From: Marisa cornuarietis
Taxonomy: Eukaryota; Mollusca; Gastropoda; Architaenioglossa; Ampullariidae
Direction of reading: 5' to 3'
DNA length: 64,000 bases
Assembly: GCA_004794655.1 (NCBI GenBank)
Contig: SMMW01000540.1
Coordinates: forward strand, 434,001-498,000
This document shows, piece by piece, positions 13,701-25,742 of the stretch. The position numbers and the translations under genes were made by a program. The notes beneath the pieces are model-generated. The model was given only the letters and a program-made list of their open reading frames with translations, did no database searches and had not been told where the DNA came from. Every line of letters starts with the position of its first letter. Positions within the stretch are counted from its first letter, which is position 1.

Positions 13701-16226
13701 GCCTCGCCGTCAATCTGCACACGACAGGTAGACACCGTTTCCATGGCAGCATATCTACATGCTAATTATGCATGCATATTTTCAAAAGCAAGCGTTAACC
13801 TTCTTTCATCAATGTTGCTATATTTAGCAATCCAATTATCAATATGTAAACCACTTTCGTTTTAAAAACGAACTTCATGTGTTCCCGCCTAGTTACCAAT
13901 GGTAATGTAGTGTTGTCTTTTTTTTTAACCCTGTCCGTCTCTTTGTAACGACTGTTTCAACAGTGAAAAGAAATTTATCGCGAAGAGCACCTCTTCGTAA
14001 AGTTAACAAAAAATAGAACGAAATTATGAAATACCGTGTCAGCCATGTTTCCAATGTACACGTGTCGCTCAATACCTTTAGGATTATGTTCCGCATTGAA
14101 CATGTCAATTTTATCCTTACGATACATTAATCTTATTCCAAGTCTGTAAAAAAATCTGTTTTAAATTAAATTTGTGCCCATTGAAAGCAGTGATTAGTAT
14201 TCTTTACAAAACGAGAAGAGATTCTTCTTTACTAACATCAAAGGCAATCTGCATGAAGGGTGGATCCTTCCCGCAGTAGTCTGGTCCTTCTGTTGATGAA
14301 ACATGCAGCTCCACCATACCTTTCACAGGCTGGCCGAAGGTGTAGCTGAAAAGTAACCAAACCTCTCTGACAGCGCATGGCAGGATATCTTTAAAAAGTT
14401 CATTAGTGTCAACAAATCCTAATTGGAGTTTCGTTTACCAAGCTAACTGATTGGGTTCATAAATCATCACCGTTGAGTAATAAGAACGATATATGAAAGA
14501 ACGGTGCACGCAACTACAATCTCCGGTGTTTCTTATACAAAAAGGTTTAAAGACCAAGACAATGGGCCTTTGAAAGGAAGAGAGAAAGAAAACGTGGCTA
14601 TGGCAAGTCACAAGCAAAGACTTTTAACATAGTGGGGCAATAAATGAATTTTTTTCTGCCTCTCCTTGACTTAGCAATACTGAGACATATTTACACTTGA
14701 TCATTTGAAGAACAACATGGCTTCACCGAGTAATAAGCTGGTCATTATGGCTGTGCAGTACAAATATGTTTTTCTTTGTACATTTTTGCGTTTTAGTTCA
14801 CTTCATTCTGAGAACGTGCAAAGGTGTTAAAGGTAGGAGGTACTTACGTGGCCTTGACCGATCCCTTCAGGTATTCATCCTGGAGCAACACGTAGGACGG
14901 TACGTCCACTGTGACTTCAAATCTCGGCAAGTCTGGAAAATTTGGCATCACTGTCAGTTGTTTTCAGTCTTCAAACATTAATACAAACTTAAACACCTAT
15001 AACTCGTGTAGGTTAAAAGGTAGGAGAACATTTCACACTTTTTCCGCAATCCGTGAGGAGCCGGTTGAAGAAATGATGGCTAACATGGCGGAATGTACCA
15101 GCCGCTCCGCTGCCCGGTTCATGGCGAGCCATGGCTGTTGCTGCGTTTCAAATTGTCTCCCCTGACGACAAGGGCCAGCGGTCCAGCCTCACGGGCGGGC
15201 CCCCTTGCTTGGGAATCGGTTTGTGCCCGTTAAAGGATGGATGATGATGACCATGAGGAATTACACCGTTCCTGATCATACAACAATCTTGCCTTCTGAA
15301 AAACTAATTGTATACTGACCTCTAGGGACAGAGAAGTGATACTGAGGACAGATGGTATGTGAAAATAAATTTTTTAACTTGTTTTTGTTAGTATCGATAC
15401 TTACTGTACTCCTCCACTGTAAACGTTTTCCTGAAAATATCTGAGCGGGCGCTGGTCTGAAGAGAGGAAATTTCAATTGTAAATTCCAATGTAAGATATC
15501 TCTCTCACTCGCAGACAACTAGAACCTCAGCAATTTATAGCGAATAGTGTCGAACTTTTTTTTCGACAAAAAAGCTTAAAATTTGCCTCTGTGGAAAAAT
15601 GTTTTTACAACTAGTTTGTGCCGTATATATGTCATTGTTCCTTAAGTCTCAATGGAAAACCTCTAAGTGTTCTTGAGACACAAAACAACAATAATCTATC
15701 ATTATGATCACAAAATAATCTAAGAACAATTATATCTCCAATGTATGTCATTTAAGTCGTCAAGGACACAGCCAGTGACAGAACTTGGACATATTTCTGA
15801 GATGTATGCCAGGTTTTGAGAACAAATTGTTATGCAGATTTCAGGACACAGTATCGTTTAATCTTATTTGGGAAAAACAAGGGCTCTTAGGCTTTTAAGC
15901 TCTCTTGTTCCATAAGAAACTTATCATACGATAATCTCTTTTTTTTCCTGAGTGTCTGTCCGTCTCTATTCGCAGAGACCTCCAAGGTATATATTTCCAC
16001 TTTATTCTGACGGAAAACCTTTTGTACCTTTCTTGCCCTAAGATATAGACATTGAAGTAGCCAGTTTTCAGGCCCTATCACATCCGAGATGTTTTAGATG
16101 TTCACTTTATAACTAAAGAATTCTTGAGGTAATCTGATATCTCACTTCTTCTCAACGAAATGATGTTAGCTTGAACTTCTCTTTCTTTCTGTTTTCCAGA
16201 AATCTTTCTTGCTGGATTATTCTGTG

Positions 16227-16269
<43 letters not shown>

Positions 16270-16913
16270 TTGTGTTTGTTATAGTGAGAGAGTTTTGTCT
16301 CCTGTTTCTGGAAGTTCACTCCAGTTCTGTTGAAATGAATTTTAAATGCATAGCAGCCAATGGCCAAATGGTAACTTTCAAAATAATTTCTGTACTTAGA
16401 AGGTATATGGGACACAAAGTACATGATAGTAATACCTGAAGTTCAACAAAAATCGTCCAGTCGCCGAAGATAGGCTTATCAGCCAAGCCTAGACTTCCTT
16501 CCACCACTCCCTGTGTCCCAGAAACATCAGACAATCGCTGGATCTTGTTTCCGTTAGGATCCTGAGAACAGATTGACGATAATCTGAACGCACCACCATC
16601 TGTAACCATTCCGTTAACCCCCACCCCCAAACCCCAAACAAACAACACCAAAATAATCCTCTGGTTGTTATGATATTATGAAAATAAGACAGAAAAAGTG
16701 TTGGACCAAATGTCACTGAAGTGATGGTAAACAAGATAAAAGAAGGTTGTCCTAAATATGAGTGTTGTTATACCTAACGAAAAAATTAAAATATCAGTGT
16801 TTATTTGAGTTTCTTCTGGATATAATTATCAGAAAATACTGTGTTTGAAAACAGTCTTTACTTCAGAACTTGGACATAGTGGATTCAAGAATCACATCAT
16901 GTCCACGCACGCA

Positions 16914-16966
<53 letters not shown>

Positions 16967-19807
16967 CTGGTAAAGGTTCACAATGTTATATAAAAAGTAA
17001 TGAAAGATGTGACTTCATATTACTCATATAATAAATGAGTTTACAAAGTGGAACGATGAAGGTTGGGAATTTCGGTACTAGGACTCACCGCAATCTCTAT
17101 ATCGAAGTTCCCTGTATACATTTTAAGGTCGGGGTACACTGCAAACACCCTGTAGTGAACTGAAATGCAAAAACAAACAAACAATTCAGACTGACAAAGC
17201 TGTGATAAATGTCTCTGTATTTATGTGTCCATCCACCTGTCTGCAGGTCTGTACCAGGTTAACATTTGTAATTTTAAACACTTTTATGCCTTATACCTAT
17301 TTAGGTAATCAGTTTTATAGAAATGCGTTAGACAACATAATTTTGAGCTTTTTAAACTAGAATTGTTTTAAATAAGATAAATAAGATAAGATAATACTGT
17401 TTCAGCCGAAACATTTCTGGTCTGCAGCTCATCTCAATGGTATAGGAGCAATTTTCAGAAAATGTTTCTAAATTTGTTTCATAAAAATTTTAAGGTTTAG
17501 AAACATGTTGTGCAGCCTGATGTTTCTATTTTTATTATACGTACAGAGTGGAAATCATTATCTAAATTACAGCTTTGCTATAAACATTTTTATACTTGCT
17601 TTAACACCTTCAGCATTCGCAATCCGTAAAATTTACAGAATTTCACATGTTAATTAAAAATAAGTTTATCTATATTGATACTTGTGAACATTATCGCTTT
17701 TTGTAAATGTTAATAAATTTTTCATCAACCATCCCACATCAAGACCTAAAGTAAACTTGCATGTAGCGACAGAAACGTTTTCCACTTGCTCAGTGCTGTC
17801 TGTCTTCCCTGAAGCTCCTTTGTGTTCTATCTGCACTTTATTTAACCAGTTCACAAATTGGCGAACGAGAAAGCCGAAATATTTCATTGCCGAACTGACC
17901 GAGTTGTCCTGGCTTGTAAATAGCTTTGTCCGTCTGCACGAGGATGGTGGTGACATCGTGATACAGATACAGACTGTCGTACGCGTAGTATCTGACTGGA
18001 TGGAGGCCATCGTCTTGCATGGAGTTGAAAAATGTACAGTCGGGGCAGCCGACTTCCCAGTAGTAGCTGCCTTCCCTCAGGTTAGAAGGCACCTGGAGAG
18101 AAACAGGACAGAGAAAAAAAGAAACTGGACCGACAAGCCTCACCTGCTGTCATAAACGTTTGCACTACAGAATAAACAGCACAGGACTTTTTATACTTAA
18201 TTGAGGAAATGATTTCAATTTGTACTGAATTTCAGTTTTTGGCAATTCTGACATGCATTCAGAAAAATTATCCATTAAGGAATGGAAAGGTTTATGGCAG
18301 TTCTGACATGCATTCAGAAAAATTATTCATGAGGGAATGGAAAGGTTTATGGCAATTCTGACATGCATTCACAAAAATTATTCATAAAGGAATGGAAAGG
18401 TTTATGTCAACGAACAAAAAATAAGATAAAAGATTGTCCGGTTAAGTCTACAAAATTTGTTGCATTGCATTTTTGTATTTATTGGTTCTGTCATGATGCA
18501 TTGCATTGTAAACTATTGTTTTTCTTTATAAAATGAACGTTCACATCTTATCCTGTGTCTAAAGACTCAGTAGGGTATTTAATCATCTGACTACAATACT
18601 TAAGTAGAATTAAATTACTAAAGCTCCGTCCGAGAGATTTCGTAAAAACTGTACACTTACTGGTAAATCTATCACACCAGGCTGTCCTGCAACAGAAACA
18701 TTATTGTCGTTCAATGTTGTGCTGTTATCGATGAGTATAAAGGCGATTGAAACAATGATGGGATGGGGTACAAGTAGGACAACTTTAGTGATTTTTTAAA
18801 GTCTTTTTTGACTAAGATACCTTTGCAGGCAGCAATAAACTGTGCCCCTTTTAATTTCTAAAAGAGACGGTAACAGAACGAACTTCGGTCACTTCTTAGG
18901 AGGTTAAAATTTACAGGTTAGGTTTATATCGCCTGTATCTACCGATATATGAAAACTTAAAAAACCATCCAGGTTGGTCTTTAAGCACATAGCAGGTGGA
19001 CTACAGGTAACCTTATTGGTTACATCTCAAGCAGATCAGAAAATGCCTTATTTTCTATCTCACCTCTGAAGAAGACCCCTGACCCGGTGACAACAGTGGG
19101 GTAGGAGTACCTGCCGGCTGCATTGTCATACACTGTATTGTATATTCGAGCTTGTAGTGTCAGTGGCCGCTCAATAAACGACTCAAACACGAAGGTGAAG
19201 TTAAAGCCTGGGACAGCTCGCCTCGGGACTGTAAGTAGATAGTTGCCACTGAAACGAAGAGAGATAGAAAGTAGGAAAAAAAAAACAGTTTGATGATGAG
19301 GTTGGTGGACACAGGAACCTCACTAAAAGCCACCTTTAGGTGACAACACGAGGGTTGAACTGGGAAAAGACGATGAATGAGGGAGGTAAAGCAACAAGTA
19401 AGTGAAGAATTTATACTAGCTACCTAAATGACTACCTAGCTGACTACCTACTTAATCCTCTACTTATACATTTCTATAACTCACAGAGTTTTTTTCTGTC
19501 CCTCTTCATATGATTTGTGCTTTTCTAGAATGTGGAAGTCACGAGAATCAAGAACCAAACTGCTTGAAAGGAAAGACAGAACGCTTCAAGAAAGAAACAT
19601 CCGAAGGAAAGAAGAAAGTAATGTCATGGGAATTCATGGGGAAAAAAGTAGACAAACTTACCTCATTATGCTTCGCGGCGCAGCAGGGGTCGTTGTCTCC
19701 GGGGCTGCACGGGTGGTGGTGTAGGGATTTAAAGGAGCAAACGATGTAGATGTCTGCCCAGAGGGCAGCACTGCACAGATCACCAGGAGAGACAGGAGCA
19801 CAGCCAT
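686..19807 (-). CDS. Alpha-2-macroglobulin / thioester-containing protein (TEP) gene, 3' end beyond left edge
   Basis: This is a secreted A2M-superfamily protein; family members trap proteases or opsonise targets through an internal thioester. Thirty coding exons join in one frame (about 1,050 codons): 19662-19807, 19064-19248, 18661-18686, 17900-18092, 17089-17159, 16436-16561, 15405-15456, 14848-14932, 14237-14345, 13634-13714, 13079-13222, 12522-12746, 11301-11399, 10917-10979, 10195-10386, 9740-9889, 9404-9502, 8910-8979, 7124-7144, 6898-6936, 5728-5742, 5172-5198, 4803-4823, 3221-3347, 2716-2833, 2255-2368, 1765-1866, 1446-1574, 1045-1189, 686-862. Hallmarks in order are a signal peptide, [18 protein letters not shown], a Pro/Thr/Tyr bait segment, FPETWLW, PDTITSW, SVLRGE, and GCGEQNM in the last exon. 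The distal thioester-domain, CUB and receptor-binding exons must lie left of base 1. Family identity is certain. The subfamily (A2M versus CD109 or insect TEP) is not settled; the bait and FPETWLW region favours A2M/TEP. Confidence 0.95.
1044..1045 (-). other. GC splice donor after the pre-thioester exon
   Basis: Exon 1045-1189 encodes [13 protein letters not shown] through RIKVTG and must end at phase 1 to join DILGPSVDG. The only site giving that phase is ACAG|GCGAGC, a GC donor. The paralog at 39055 has the same phase-1 boundary with an ordinary GTAAGT donor, which supports the position. Nearby GT dinucleotides give the wrong phase. Confidence 0.68.
1308..1345. repeat. (AAAT)n microsatellite
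   Basis: About nine AAAT units in the TEP intron between exons 1446-1574 and 1045-1189. Confidence 0.95.
2715..2716 (-). other. GC splice donor after the PDTITSW exon
   Basis: Exon 2716-2833 encodes [17 protein letters not shown] onward. Ending it at AAAG|GCAGAT (phase 0) gives 118 nt, exactly the length of the orthologous exon 36775-36892 in the plus-strand paralog. It also places the intron after the seventh residue past LG/GLG in both genes. No GT donor nearby restores the alignment to [14 protein letters not shown]. Confidence 0.68.
3890..4010 (+). mobile_element. Possible tRNA-derived SINE fragment
   Basis: TAACCTAGTGGTTAGC resembles a pol III A box, and GATTTGAGGCCC about 50 bases downstream resembles a B box. 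No tail or target duplication could be defined. It lies in the TEP intron between exons 4803-4823 and 3221-3347. Confidence 0.35.
4672..4715. repeat. (TG)n microsatellite
   Basis: A TG run with one TTTTTG break, left of micro-exon 4803-4823. Confidence 0.94.
4803..8979 (-). CDS. Bait-region exon cluster of the TEP gene: one leading exon plus five phase-1 micro-exons
   Basis: After the exon ending SSTMQ (9404-9502), exon 8910-8979 encodes [13 protein letters not shown] and ends at phase 1. Five tiny exons follow at 7124-7144, 6898-6936, 5728-5742, 5172-5198 and 4803-4823 (21, 39, 15, 27 and 21 nt). Each has consensus-like splice sites and each starts and ends in phase 1. Their whole codons read [30 protein letters not shown] and TAMRPP. 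Exon 3221-3347 then resumes with GFTAAIPG and reaches FPETWLWL. In A2M proteins this interval is the protease-cleaved bait region. Because every micro-exon is a multiple of three with symmetric phase, any subset can be skipped without a frameshift. Further micro-exons may have been missed. The largest introns of the gene separate them. Confidence 0.72.
6000..6240 (-). repeat. Dispersed repeat, copy A (matches 42541-42770 in inverted orientation)
   Basis: The reverse complement of this intronic segment matches 42541-42770 over about 230 bp with only scattered differences by eye. Shared blocks include GTCCTAAACCTCTC, CTCGCGCTCTCCCTCACGTC and TTCCGAACAACTGACGTCAT. It lies in a bait-region intron of the TEP gene. 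The partner is in a different intron of the paralog, so it is a dispersed element rather than conserved intron homology. Confidence 0.85.
7320..8850. repeat. 1.5-kb minisatellite of 27- and 36-bp units in the TEP bait-region intron
   Basis: The array is built from a 9-bp-multiple module. Short units of about 27 bp carry TCTAGTGGATCTCGCCATG, and longer units of about 36 bp add an AGTCAA segment. The 27-bp form dominates the first 300 bp and the last 400 bp; the 36-bp form fills the middle. Because unit lengths divide by three and contain no stop, several frames on both strands stay open for hundreds of codons (559, 440 and 378). These are repeat artefacts: the array lies between minus-strand exons 8910-8979 and 7124-7144. 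Confidence 0.93.
11700..12352. repeat. About 40-bp minisatellite in a TEP intron
   Basis: Sixteen or so units contain CACACGTCACCAGTTACTAT followed by a CCCCATCTCAAAG-type tail. A 40-bp form and a 38-bp form (CACGTCACCAATTACTACC) alternate in the middle, giving a higher-order dimer of about 78 bp. It sits between exons 11301-11399 and 12522-12746. The long overlapping plus-strand reading frames here come from the repeat, not from a gene. Confidence 0.92.
16217..16280. repeat. (TG)n microsatellite
   Basis: An interrupted TG run with TTTG breaks, in the TEP intron left of exon 16436-16561. Confidence 0.95.
16908..16965. repeat. (CA)n microsatellite
   Basis: A nearly pure CA run about 55 bases long, in the TEP intron between exons 17089-17159 and 16436-16561. 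Confidence 0.97.
18225..18410. repeat. Three-copy 55-bp tandem repeat
   Basis: Three imperfect copies each contain TTCTGACATGCATTCA and GGAATGGAAAGGTTTAT. They lie in the intron between TEP exons 18661-18686 and 17900-18092. No coding potential was seen. Confidence 0.85.
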
Positions 19808-19815
19808 GGTTCCAC
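19662..19815 (-). CDS. First coding exon of the minus-strand TEP gene: start codon and signal peptide
   Basis: The start codon is at 19807-19805. It opens with [19 protein letters not shown], a classic secretory signal with a hydrophobic core and a small residue before the cleavage zone. A Thr/Pro/Ala-rich linker follows, then donor AG|GTAAGT at phase 2. A good acceptor (CTGTGCAG) lies 8 bases upstream of the ATG, so the exon starts at 19815 and at least one untranslated 5' exon must lie further right. The next exon (19064-19248) continues in phase into the MG1 domain ([17 protein letters not shown]). Confidence 0.88.
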
Positions 19816-19819
19816 CTGC

Positions 19820-19905
19820 ACAGGCAATGATTACACTAGGCTATGATTACACCAGGCAATGATCACACTAGGCTATGATTACACCAGGCAATGATTACAC
19901 TAGAA
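19820..19905. repeat. Short tandem repeat next to the TEP start exon
   Basis: About five alternating copies of CAATGATTACAC-type and GCTATGATTACACCAGG-type units lie directly upstream of the acceptor of the start-codon exon (19815). On the gene strand the array forms the 3' end of the 5'-UTR intron, so array length could influence acceptor use. Confidence 0.85.
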
Positions 19906-20335
19906 GCGTACTTCACCAAAACAGAATTTCGACGATTAAAGGTTTAGACCTGCCAGCAAAAAAAAAAAAAAAAAAAAATTTTTTTGCTGACTGGCTTAAG
20001 AACAAAAGTGACGGATGCTTGCACTGGTCATCGACAAAAGCAAGTTCGTGATTTTTATTTTTTTTTGGATGGCAGTGCTCACAGGTATGAACAGAAATCA
20101 TTATTGCAAGCATATCATTTCATCTTCTTATCCTTACCACCCTTGGACACACATTGTTTGCTTCACCTGCGTAGTACAACCACAACAACCTCCAAGCCGA
20201 TACAGATTAGATTATAAATATAGAAATATAAATGGATTAGACCAGAATACCAGTTTGGGTACTGAAGCGATATGGACAAACGGTGCTAACGAATTGTTAG
20301 TTTGTCAGGAAGTGCTTCCACCTCGATGTGATTTC

Positions 20336-20505
20336 GCACTCTCAGAGGAGAGGGATTATGTATGAAGAAAGAAACCTGTGTAAACCCCACAGCCAGGGTA
20401 CAGAGGTTGTTCCGAAATGAGATCTGAACACGTAACCTTTCGGTTTTCGTTTCAATGATGATGAGCGAGTGTTTCAACCACTACACCACCGGGCACCTCT
20501 ACGAT
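20336..20505 (-). mobile_element. tRNA-derived SINE
   Basis: Read on the minus strand, GGTGTAGTGGTTGAA (A-box-like) lies about 50 bases before GTGTTCAGATCTC (B-box-like). A body ending around 20340 follows. The spacing and motifs match a tRNA-derived SINE head. Confidence 0.6.
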
Positions 20506-22984
20506 TTGTTGTTGTTGTTGTGTGGAATGAGTTATTCCACTATAAAGGGATTTCCCACTGTTAGGGGAATGAGGATATGGGGAGTCTGGGAGAAAGGGAC
20601 GAAAGGGGTGAGGCAGGAAGGTGTCTGGGGTGGGGAAGGGAAACGAGTCTCTGTTTTGCGGCAGGTGATGAATGCTATAGGTGGCGCCCTCTTCCACTGG
20701 CTCCTGTTTGTTGTTGGTTCTCCGCTCGTTGCCAAGTCCATACGTTGCTATGTTGCTATTTTCTATCAATTTGGTTTGGGTTTGAAAAATTGCCAGTTGC
20801 TTAATTGATTATGAAGTATATTTATTTTTATATCGAGTTTTACTTTATAGTCTTAGTTACTTTACTTATGCTTGGTTATAGTCCTGGCAATGGATGAACG
20901 AAGGAAGCTTATTTGTACTTTTTTAAAATTTATTTTAAAAGTATTTTAAATTTCTTTAATTTATATTTATGTTAATGTAGCAGTCTAATTATTTTTATCG
21001 CTTTACAAGGAGATATATTACCAAGTTTGTAATACTCTTTACCTGTTTACTTAGATAAATCTTAATTTAAATTTGGATTGCTTGTCATCATAGTTACTAC
21101 TAATGACTTTATATTGTGCCACAGCTTTTTGTGTGACTGAGGAAGCTATTAATATTTAATGGCAGTTTATATTTGTCTGACACTTGTCTGAGTTCTTAAC
21201 TTTCTTGTTTTTATTTAATTTGATTTGAAGAAAAGCAATTATTAGGTTGGTCATCTAACAGTCTCCTCGATCCTTGACCATCACTTTGGTATTTTTCTTT
21301 CCATCTTATTTTTATTTCTGGCTTTATGGTTATTTTTCTATGTGCTGACGAAATAGCAATGTTTAGATTGGTGACTTTAGTCAGCTCGGCTGTTCAGATA
21401 AATGGATAAGATGACATACTGTCAGGGGAGTCAGTCGCTAGTGTCTTTGTCTCACAAGATCTGTCAATATATATATCTGTATAGTCTTTGTACATGGGAC
21501 TTAGTTTGACCCTCCTTTCTGAAGTGACTTGGTTTTGATGTTCTTCTTTGGTGAGCTCAAAGTCTATCTGTGGAAGTGTCTAGAGTGGATTTTGCATATG
21601 GTGGATCTGCTGTAATGTTTGTTTCTGTTTGTCTTTTATGTTGGATATGTTGTTGTATGGTGGGTTGTTGTTGTGGTGGTAAGGGGGGACGACCTGTTCT
21701 GTATCTGTGAGGCTGTGAGTGAATCTGTGGGACTGGTTTTTCTGGTGGGAGACATTGTGTCTTGTAGTAATAGTTGGCTGTCCTTTCCTTGATTATCAGT
21801 TTGATAGATGTCTGTCCTGTCTCTGCCAGCACTGCCAGGTGTATAGACGTACTCCCAACACTTTGCCTGTGCAGACTGATACTTACAATCTAGTTTGCTC
21901 TCAGGTGAACTAGAAACTCACCTGCATATAGTAGCTAAGATATTACATGGGCTTGAAACAGAAATTTTGGATTGGCACCACAGATATTTCCTGTAATCTG
22001 TCATTAGATTTATTCCTATTTTCAACAAATTTAGTTTGTTTACATAATTGGTCCACTTTTTATTCTGAGGAATCTACGCCCAAGAATTGTACTTGTGAGC
22101 TGTAGTTAAGGCTGTTTAATTTTAGTATTAATTTAGGATATTTTGTTTTCTGGTTTTTTCTCAATATTATTGCTCGAGTTTATGGGGCTGAGAGCCTCTA
22201 GCCATTATATTTTATATTTTAATCATTTCGCTACTTATGTTGGTCCTCTTGAATCTTAACTATCCTTATGGTTTTAGCTCTTTTGATGTTGTTTATTTTA
22301 CGTATTCCTACTTTTCCTTGAGTATTTTTATGTTTACTTCTTTTCTATTAAAGTTATTCAATGACATGTTTGATTTTTCAATGAGCAAAAAAAAACCAAC
22401 CATGGTTTGCTTACCTCGTGCGAAATGTTCCGTTGACAAAAATGACAACATTTTAAGGCAGAATTTTGGTTTAACAAGTTCCACCATGCACGGTTTTTTT
22501 CCCCCAAAGGATCACGAGCACGCAAGTTTTCTCGAATGGAAATAAATGATCTGGTGAACACGTCGATGGTTTCTTCCCGTCTGAAACAATCTGCCTTTCT
22601 TAGCTACCTGGGCCCTCTATTCGGGCAGCCGACAATAAATATTCTGTTGTGTGCAACGATAGCGACTCTTGCCAAATGCACATGCCCTAAATAAACGGAG
22701 GCAAATTTTCATTTCAAATGTAATTCCCCAAAACACTTGCGCACATGCACACACACATGTGCACACGTAACGACTGCAGGCAATCACGTATCACCTGACA
22801 CCTCATCTGACCCACGTCAATAGTAATTATGGTAAAAATATTTACTGGCAACAAACAAACAAACAAACAAACAAAAGCCTCTTTTTATCAGTAAGCATTT
22901 ATTCTGGCAACATGCCAAAACGCTTGAGTCACGTGGCACCAGCTGGCAGTCAAATTAACACTCCTTCATTTATTTGCGTTTTGG

Positions 22985-23060
22985 GGTTCCCGGTCGTTTC
23001 GACTAGGGTCAGTTCGACTAAGGTCAGTTCGACTAAGTCGTTTCGTCTAACGGCCGAGTC
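22985..23060. repeat. Short GTTCGACTAAGG repeat cluster
   Basis: Four near-copies of a motif such as GTCAGTTCGACTAAG / GTCGTTTCGTCTAACGG occur in tandem. Such motifs are often part of transposable-element ends, but no flanking terminal repeat was resolved here. Confidence 0.6.
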
Positions 23061-23511
23061 ATTATAGGACGCATGAAATGGAAAAAAATTGAAGTGATTT
23101 GAATGTTAATTAAAGATTGAAATCTATCATGTAAATAGTGATTTATATGCATAGAAATATTCCTATGCTCATTCCGCCTTAGGAAAATAGTTTAAGTACC
23201 AAAAAATGTTCATCATATTCATGGTGATTTATTGATGACCTTTGACCTATGTGGAAGCCAGTCCTTGACTGAACTCTGTACAACTTCTTATTGTCTGATA
23301 CCAACATGTAAGCTGTCGATAAGTTGGTGGAGATAACAGCGAAACTTTTTTCAACTGTTTGTGTGTCATAAGTTGTAAATATGTGCTTTGATCAAGGGAG
23401 CCAGGATTAGCTTGCAGAGATGTTACAACTGGAAAGCTTCAGCTTAGAAATGGCGACTTATTTTAAACAAGGTGTAGACTTAAAGTTGTGGTTATTCACA
23501 ATAGAGAATAA

Positions 23512-23515
<4 letters not shown>

Positions 23516-23557
<42 letters not shown>
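23516..23557. repeat. (GT)n microsatellite
   Basis: A pure GT run in the divergent spacer. Confidence 0.95.
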
Positions 23558-23558
<1 letters not shown>

Positions 23559-24199
23559 ATTATCCTCCTGAGAAATGTTTTGGTGTGTAATTCATGTGGA
23601 AAAGGCTAAAAGTACAAAGCATAGAGAGCTCTCACCTGTTCTCGCTTTCAGCCCTGGTCGGTTTGATTAAATTATCTCCCCTTGCTCTGCACCTTTTATA
23701 CTGAAAACACTGCGAGACAAATTTTAAAAAGATAATCAGACAGCATATGGCAAAACCCACTGTGCCCCTGAAAAGCTGTAGATAAGAGTTTGGTAGACGA
23801 ACTGTAGGTACAAACAGGTAAGGATGTGTAGGACAGGTTCGAACTATGCTCGGGTCCAGCACTTGTCTCCAACCTGTCAGTTCCTCCCCGCGCGCAGTCA
23901 AGAATGTTTTGTGGAGGCGATGAAGTTTCAGATGACAACTTATATCTTAGACCTGCACCACCATGACATACAACCTGGTCCCATTTCCTCGTCGGTTTTT
24001 GTCCTGCGCCGATGTCAGTGACTGCTGTCCTCCAGCTGCACCTCCCCAGTTTCCAGGATGACGGTTTTGTCCGAACCGGGAAACCAGTTGCTGGATGTCA
24101 AAGATGACTGGAGGAGAACAGGAACTACCCTTCTCCAGGGTTTCGACCTACCTACCCCCCCCCCCCACAGACTGGACATTATGTACGCTTTGTCGTAGC

Positions 24200-24345
24200 C
24201 TTGTTACCCCCTTTCACAGACTGTACACATTATGTACTCACTGCCATACACTTGTTTACCCATCTTCACAGATGTACACATTATGTGCTCACTGCCCTAC
24301 ACTTGTTTACCCACCTTCACAGATGTACACATTAGGTACGCATTG
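24200..24345. repeat. Tandem repeat with TGTACACATTATGTAC motif
   Basis: Three imperfect copies of roughly 60 bp share CTTGTTTACCC, TTCACAGA and TGTACACATTA blocks. They lie in the spacer and have no coding support. Confidence 0.8.
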
Positions 24346-24858
24346 ACCTAACCTTGGATAGGTATGTTTTTGGAAGTCCAGTATGACAGGATATCCGTTT
24401 CCTATTAATTTCATTTCAAAGTGTAAAAAAAGTTCTAGTCTGATAATACTCTAACTGTTGAACATTGCTAAAAATTAAAAAAAAAATATAACAACCTTGA
24501 ACCCCATGATGAGAACGGACACATCTGGCTGAACGCTCGGGTTAAACAGGAAAAAGCAAAGTGAAAAACTGCGTCAAACTATGAGAGAAGTTGTCTTCAG
24601 TCGCTTTACATGTCTAGTTGCATGTGTGTTTGACTGCCTTCAGGGAACAACTAGAAATGTTTAGTATCATCAATCTATGGACTGAAAATTTCAAAATTAT
24701 TTTAAATGTTTATGGTTAAGTCCTAAAAATAATTTGCATTTACAATACACTGAGCCTCAATTTTCATGTTTAAAATTCCGTCAGGGTGGGTGTGCTCAGT
24801 AATCAGGGTGGGCCTATCATCACAGTACTTAATGACATTGTGACATTTGCGTAGTACC

Positions 24859-24860
<2 letters not shown>

Positions 24861-24927
<67 letters not shown>

Positions 24928-24945
24928 GTGTGTGTGTGTGTTAGA
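24861..24945. repeat. (TG)n(AG)n compound microsatellite
   Basis: A long TG run with a single TGCG break, followed by a short AG run, in the spacer upstream of the plus-strand gene. Confidence 0.96.
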
Positions 24946-25615
24946 GAGAGAGAGAGAACGTGTGTGGGTGAGATATCGCCAAGCCCTGCGTCTGCTTTCA
25001 AGAAAAGCGCAAAGAATTAAAATTCTTCTTATCGTTAAGTGTACATTTTTTTCTCTTCCTTTCTTCCATTCTATCTCTTGGTCCTCTCTCCACGTCTGTC
25101 TTTCTGTTGCCCCCCCCACACTCACCATCACTACCACTATTCCACTCGCTCATCCCTCACTCCCAACCCTGTCTCTTCTGAATGTCTTTGCTGTCGTCTG
25201 CATCATGCTGTATCATTCTGAAGTAAGAAGAATCCAGACGTAGGCGTAAGATATAACAGGAGGGTGGCTACAGTCAGAGATATGTAAACAGCTGGAAATA
25301 TTCAGAACCTGACTGACTAATGCCTTTACTTTGAGAACACAGAGAAAAGCTCTATGCACGTTACACACAAGTGGCAATCGCGATTTTATTCATGTACGAT
25401 ACCGACACTCACGATAATTTCTTATCATGACTGGGACCAGGATATAACAACAGGTGCTGGCCTGCACTGGGACACATCACCAGACGACAGCAGGTAGAGA
25501 AACAAGAGACTACGTCTGCCTAAATAAATCCTGCTTCATCGAAAATGTAAGCATAAACATACTCCTCGTAGCTGACTGTTAACAGAACAAATTACTTTAT
25601 GAAAAATATTATTCT

Positions 25616-25742
25616 TTTAGTTTTTTTGCCATAGCTTCGTCGTGTTCTTTACAAATTCTTCCTGTTATCTTGATTTTTTAAATCTTTTCCTTTTTTTATC
25701 TGACCTTTTTCCGACGCCATAAGGGATGCAAGCTACAGGAGA
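25616..25742 (+). repeat. Direct repeat, copy A (partner 27780-27890)
   Basis: It shares ATCTTTTCCTTTTTT, TCTGACCTTTTTCCGA and GGGATGCAAGCTACAG blocks in order with 27780-27890. The partner lies in the third intron of the plus-strand gene. The repeat is of unknown class and lies just upstream of the signal-peptide exon. Confidence 0.75.

Noticed and set aside
20455..20808. Overlapping frames of 117 and 75 codons (plus) and 105 codons (minus) in the spacer
   Set aside because: No splice sites, domains or recognisable motifs. They overlap SINE sequence and a G-rich stretch.
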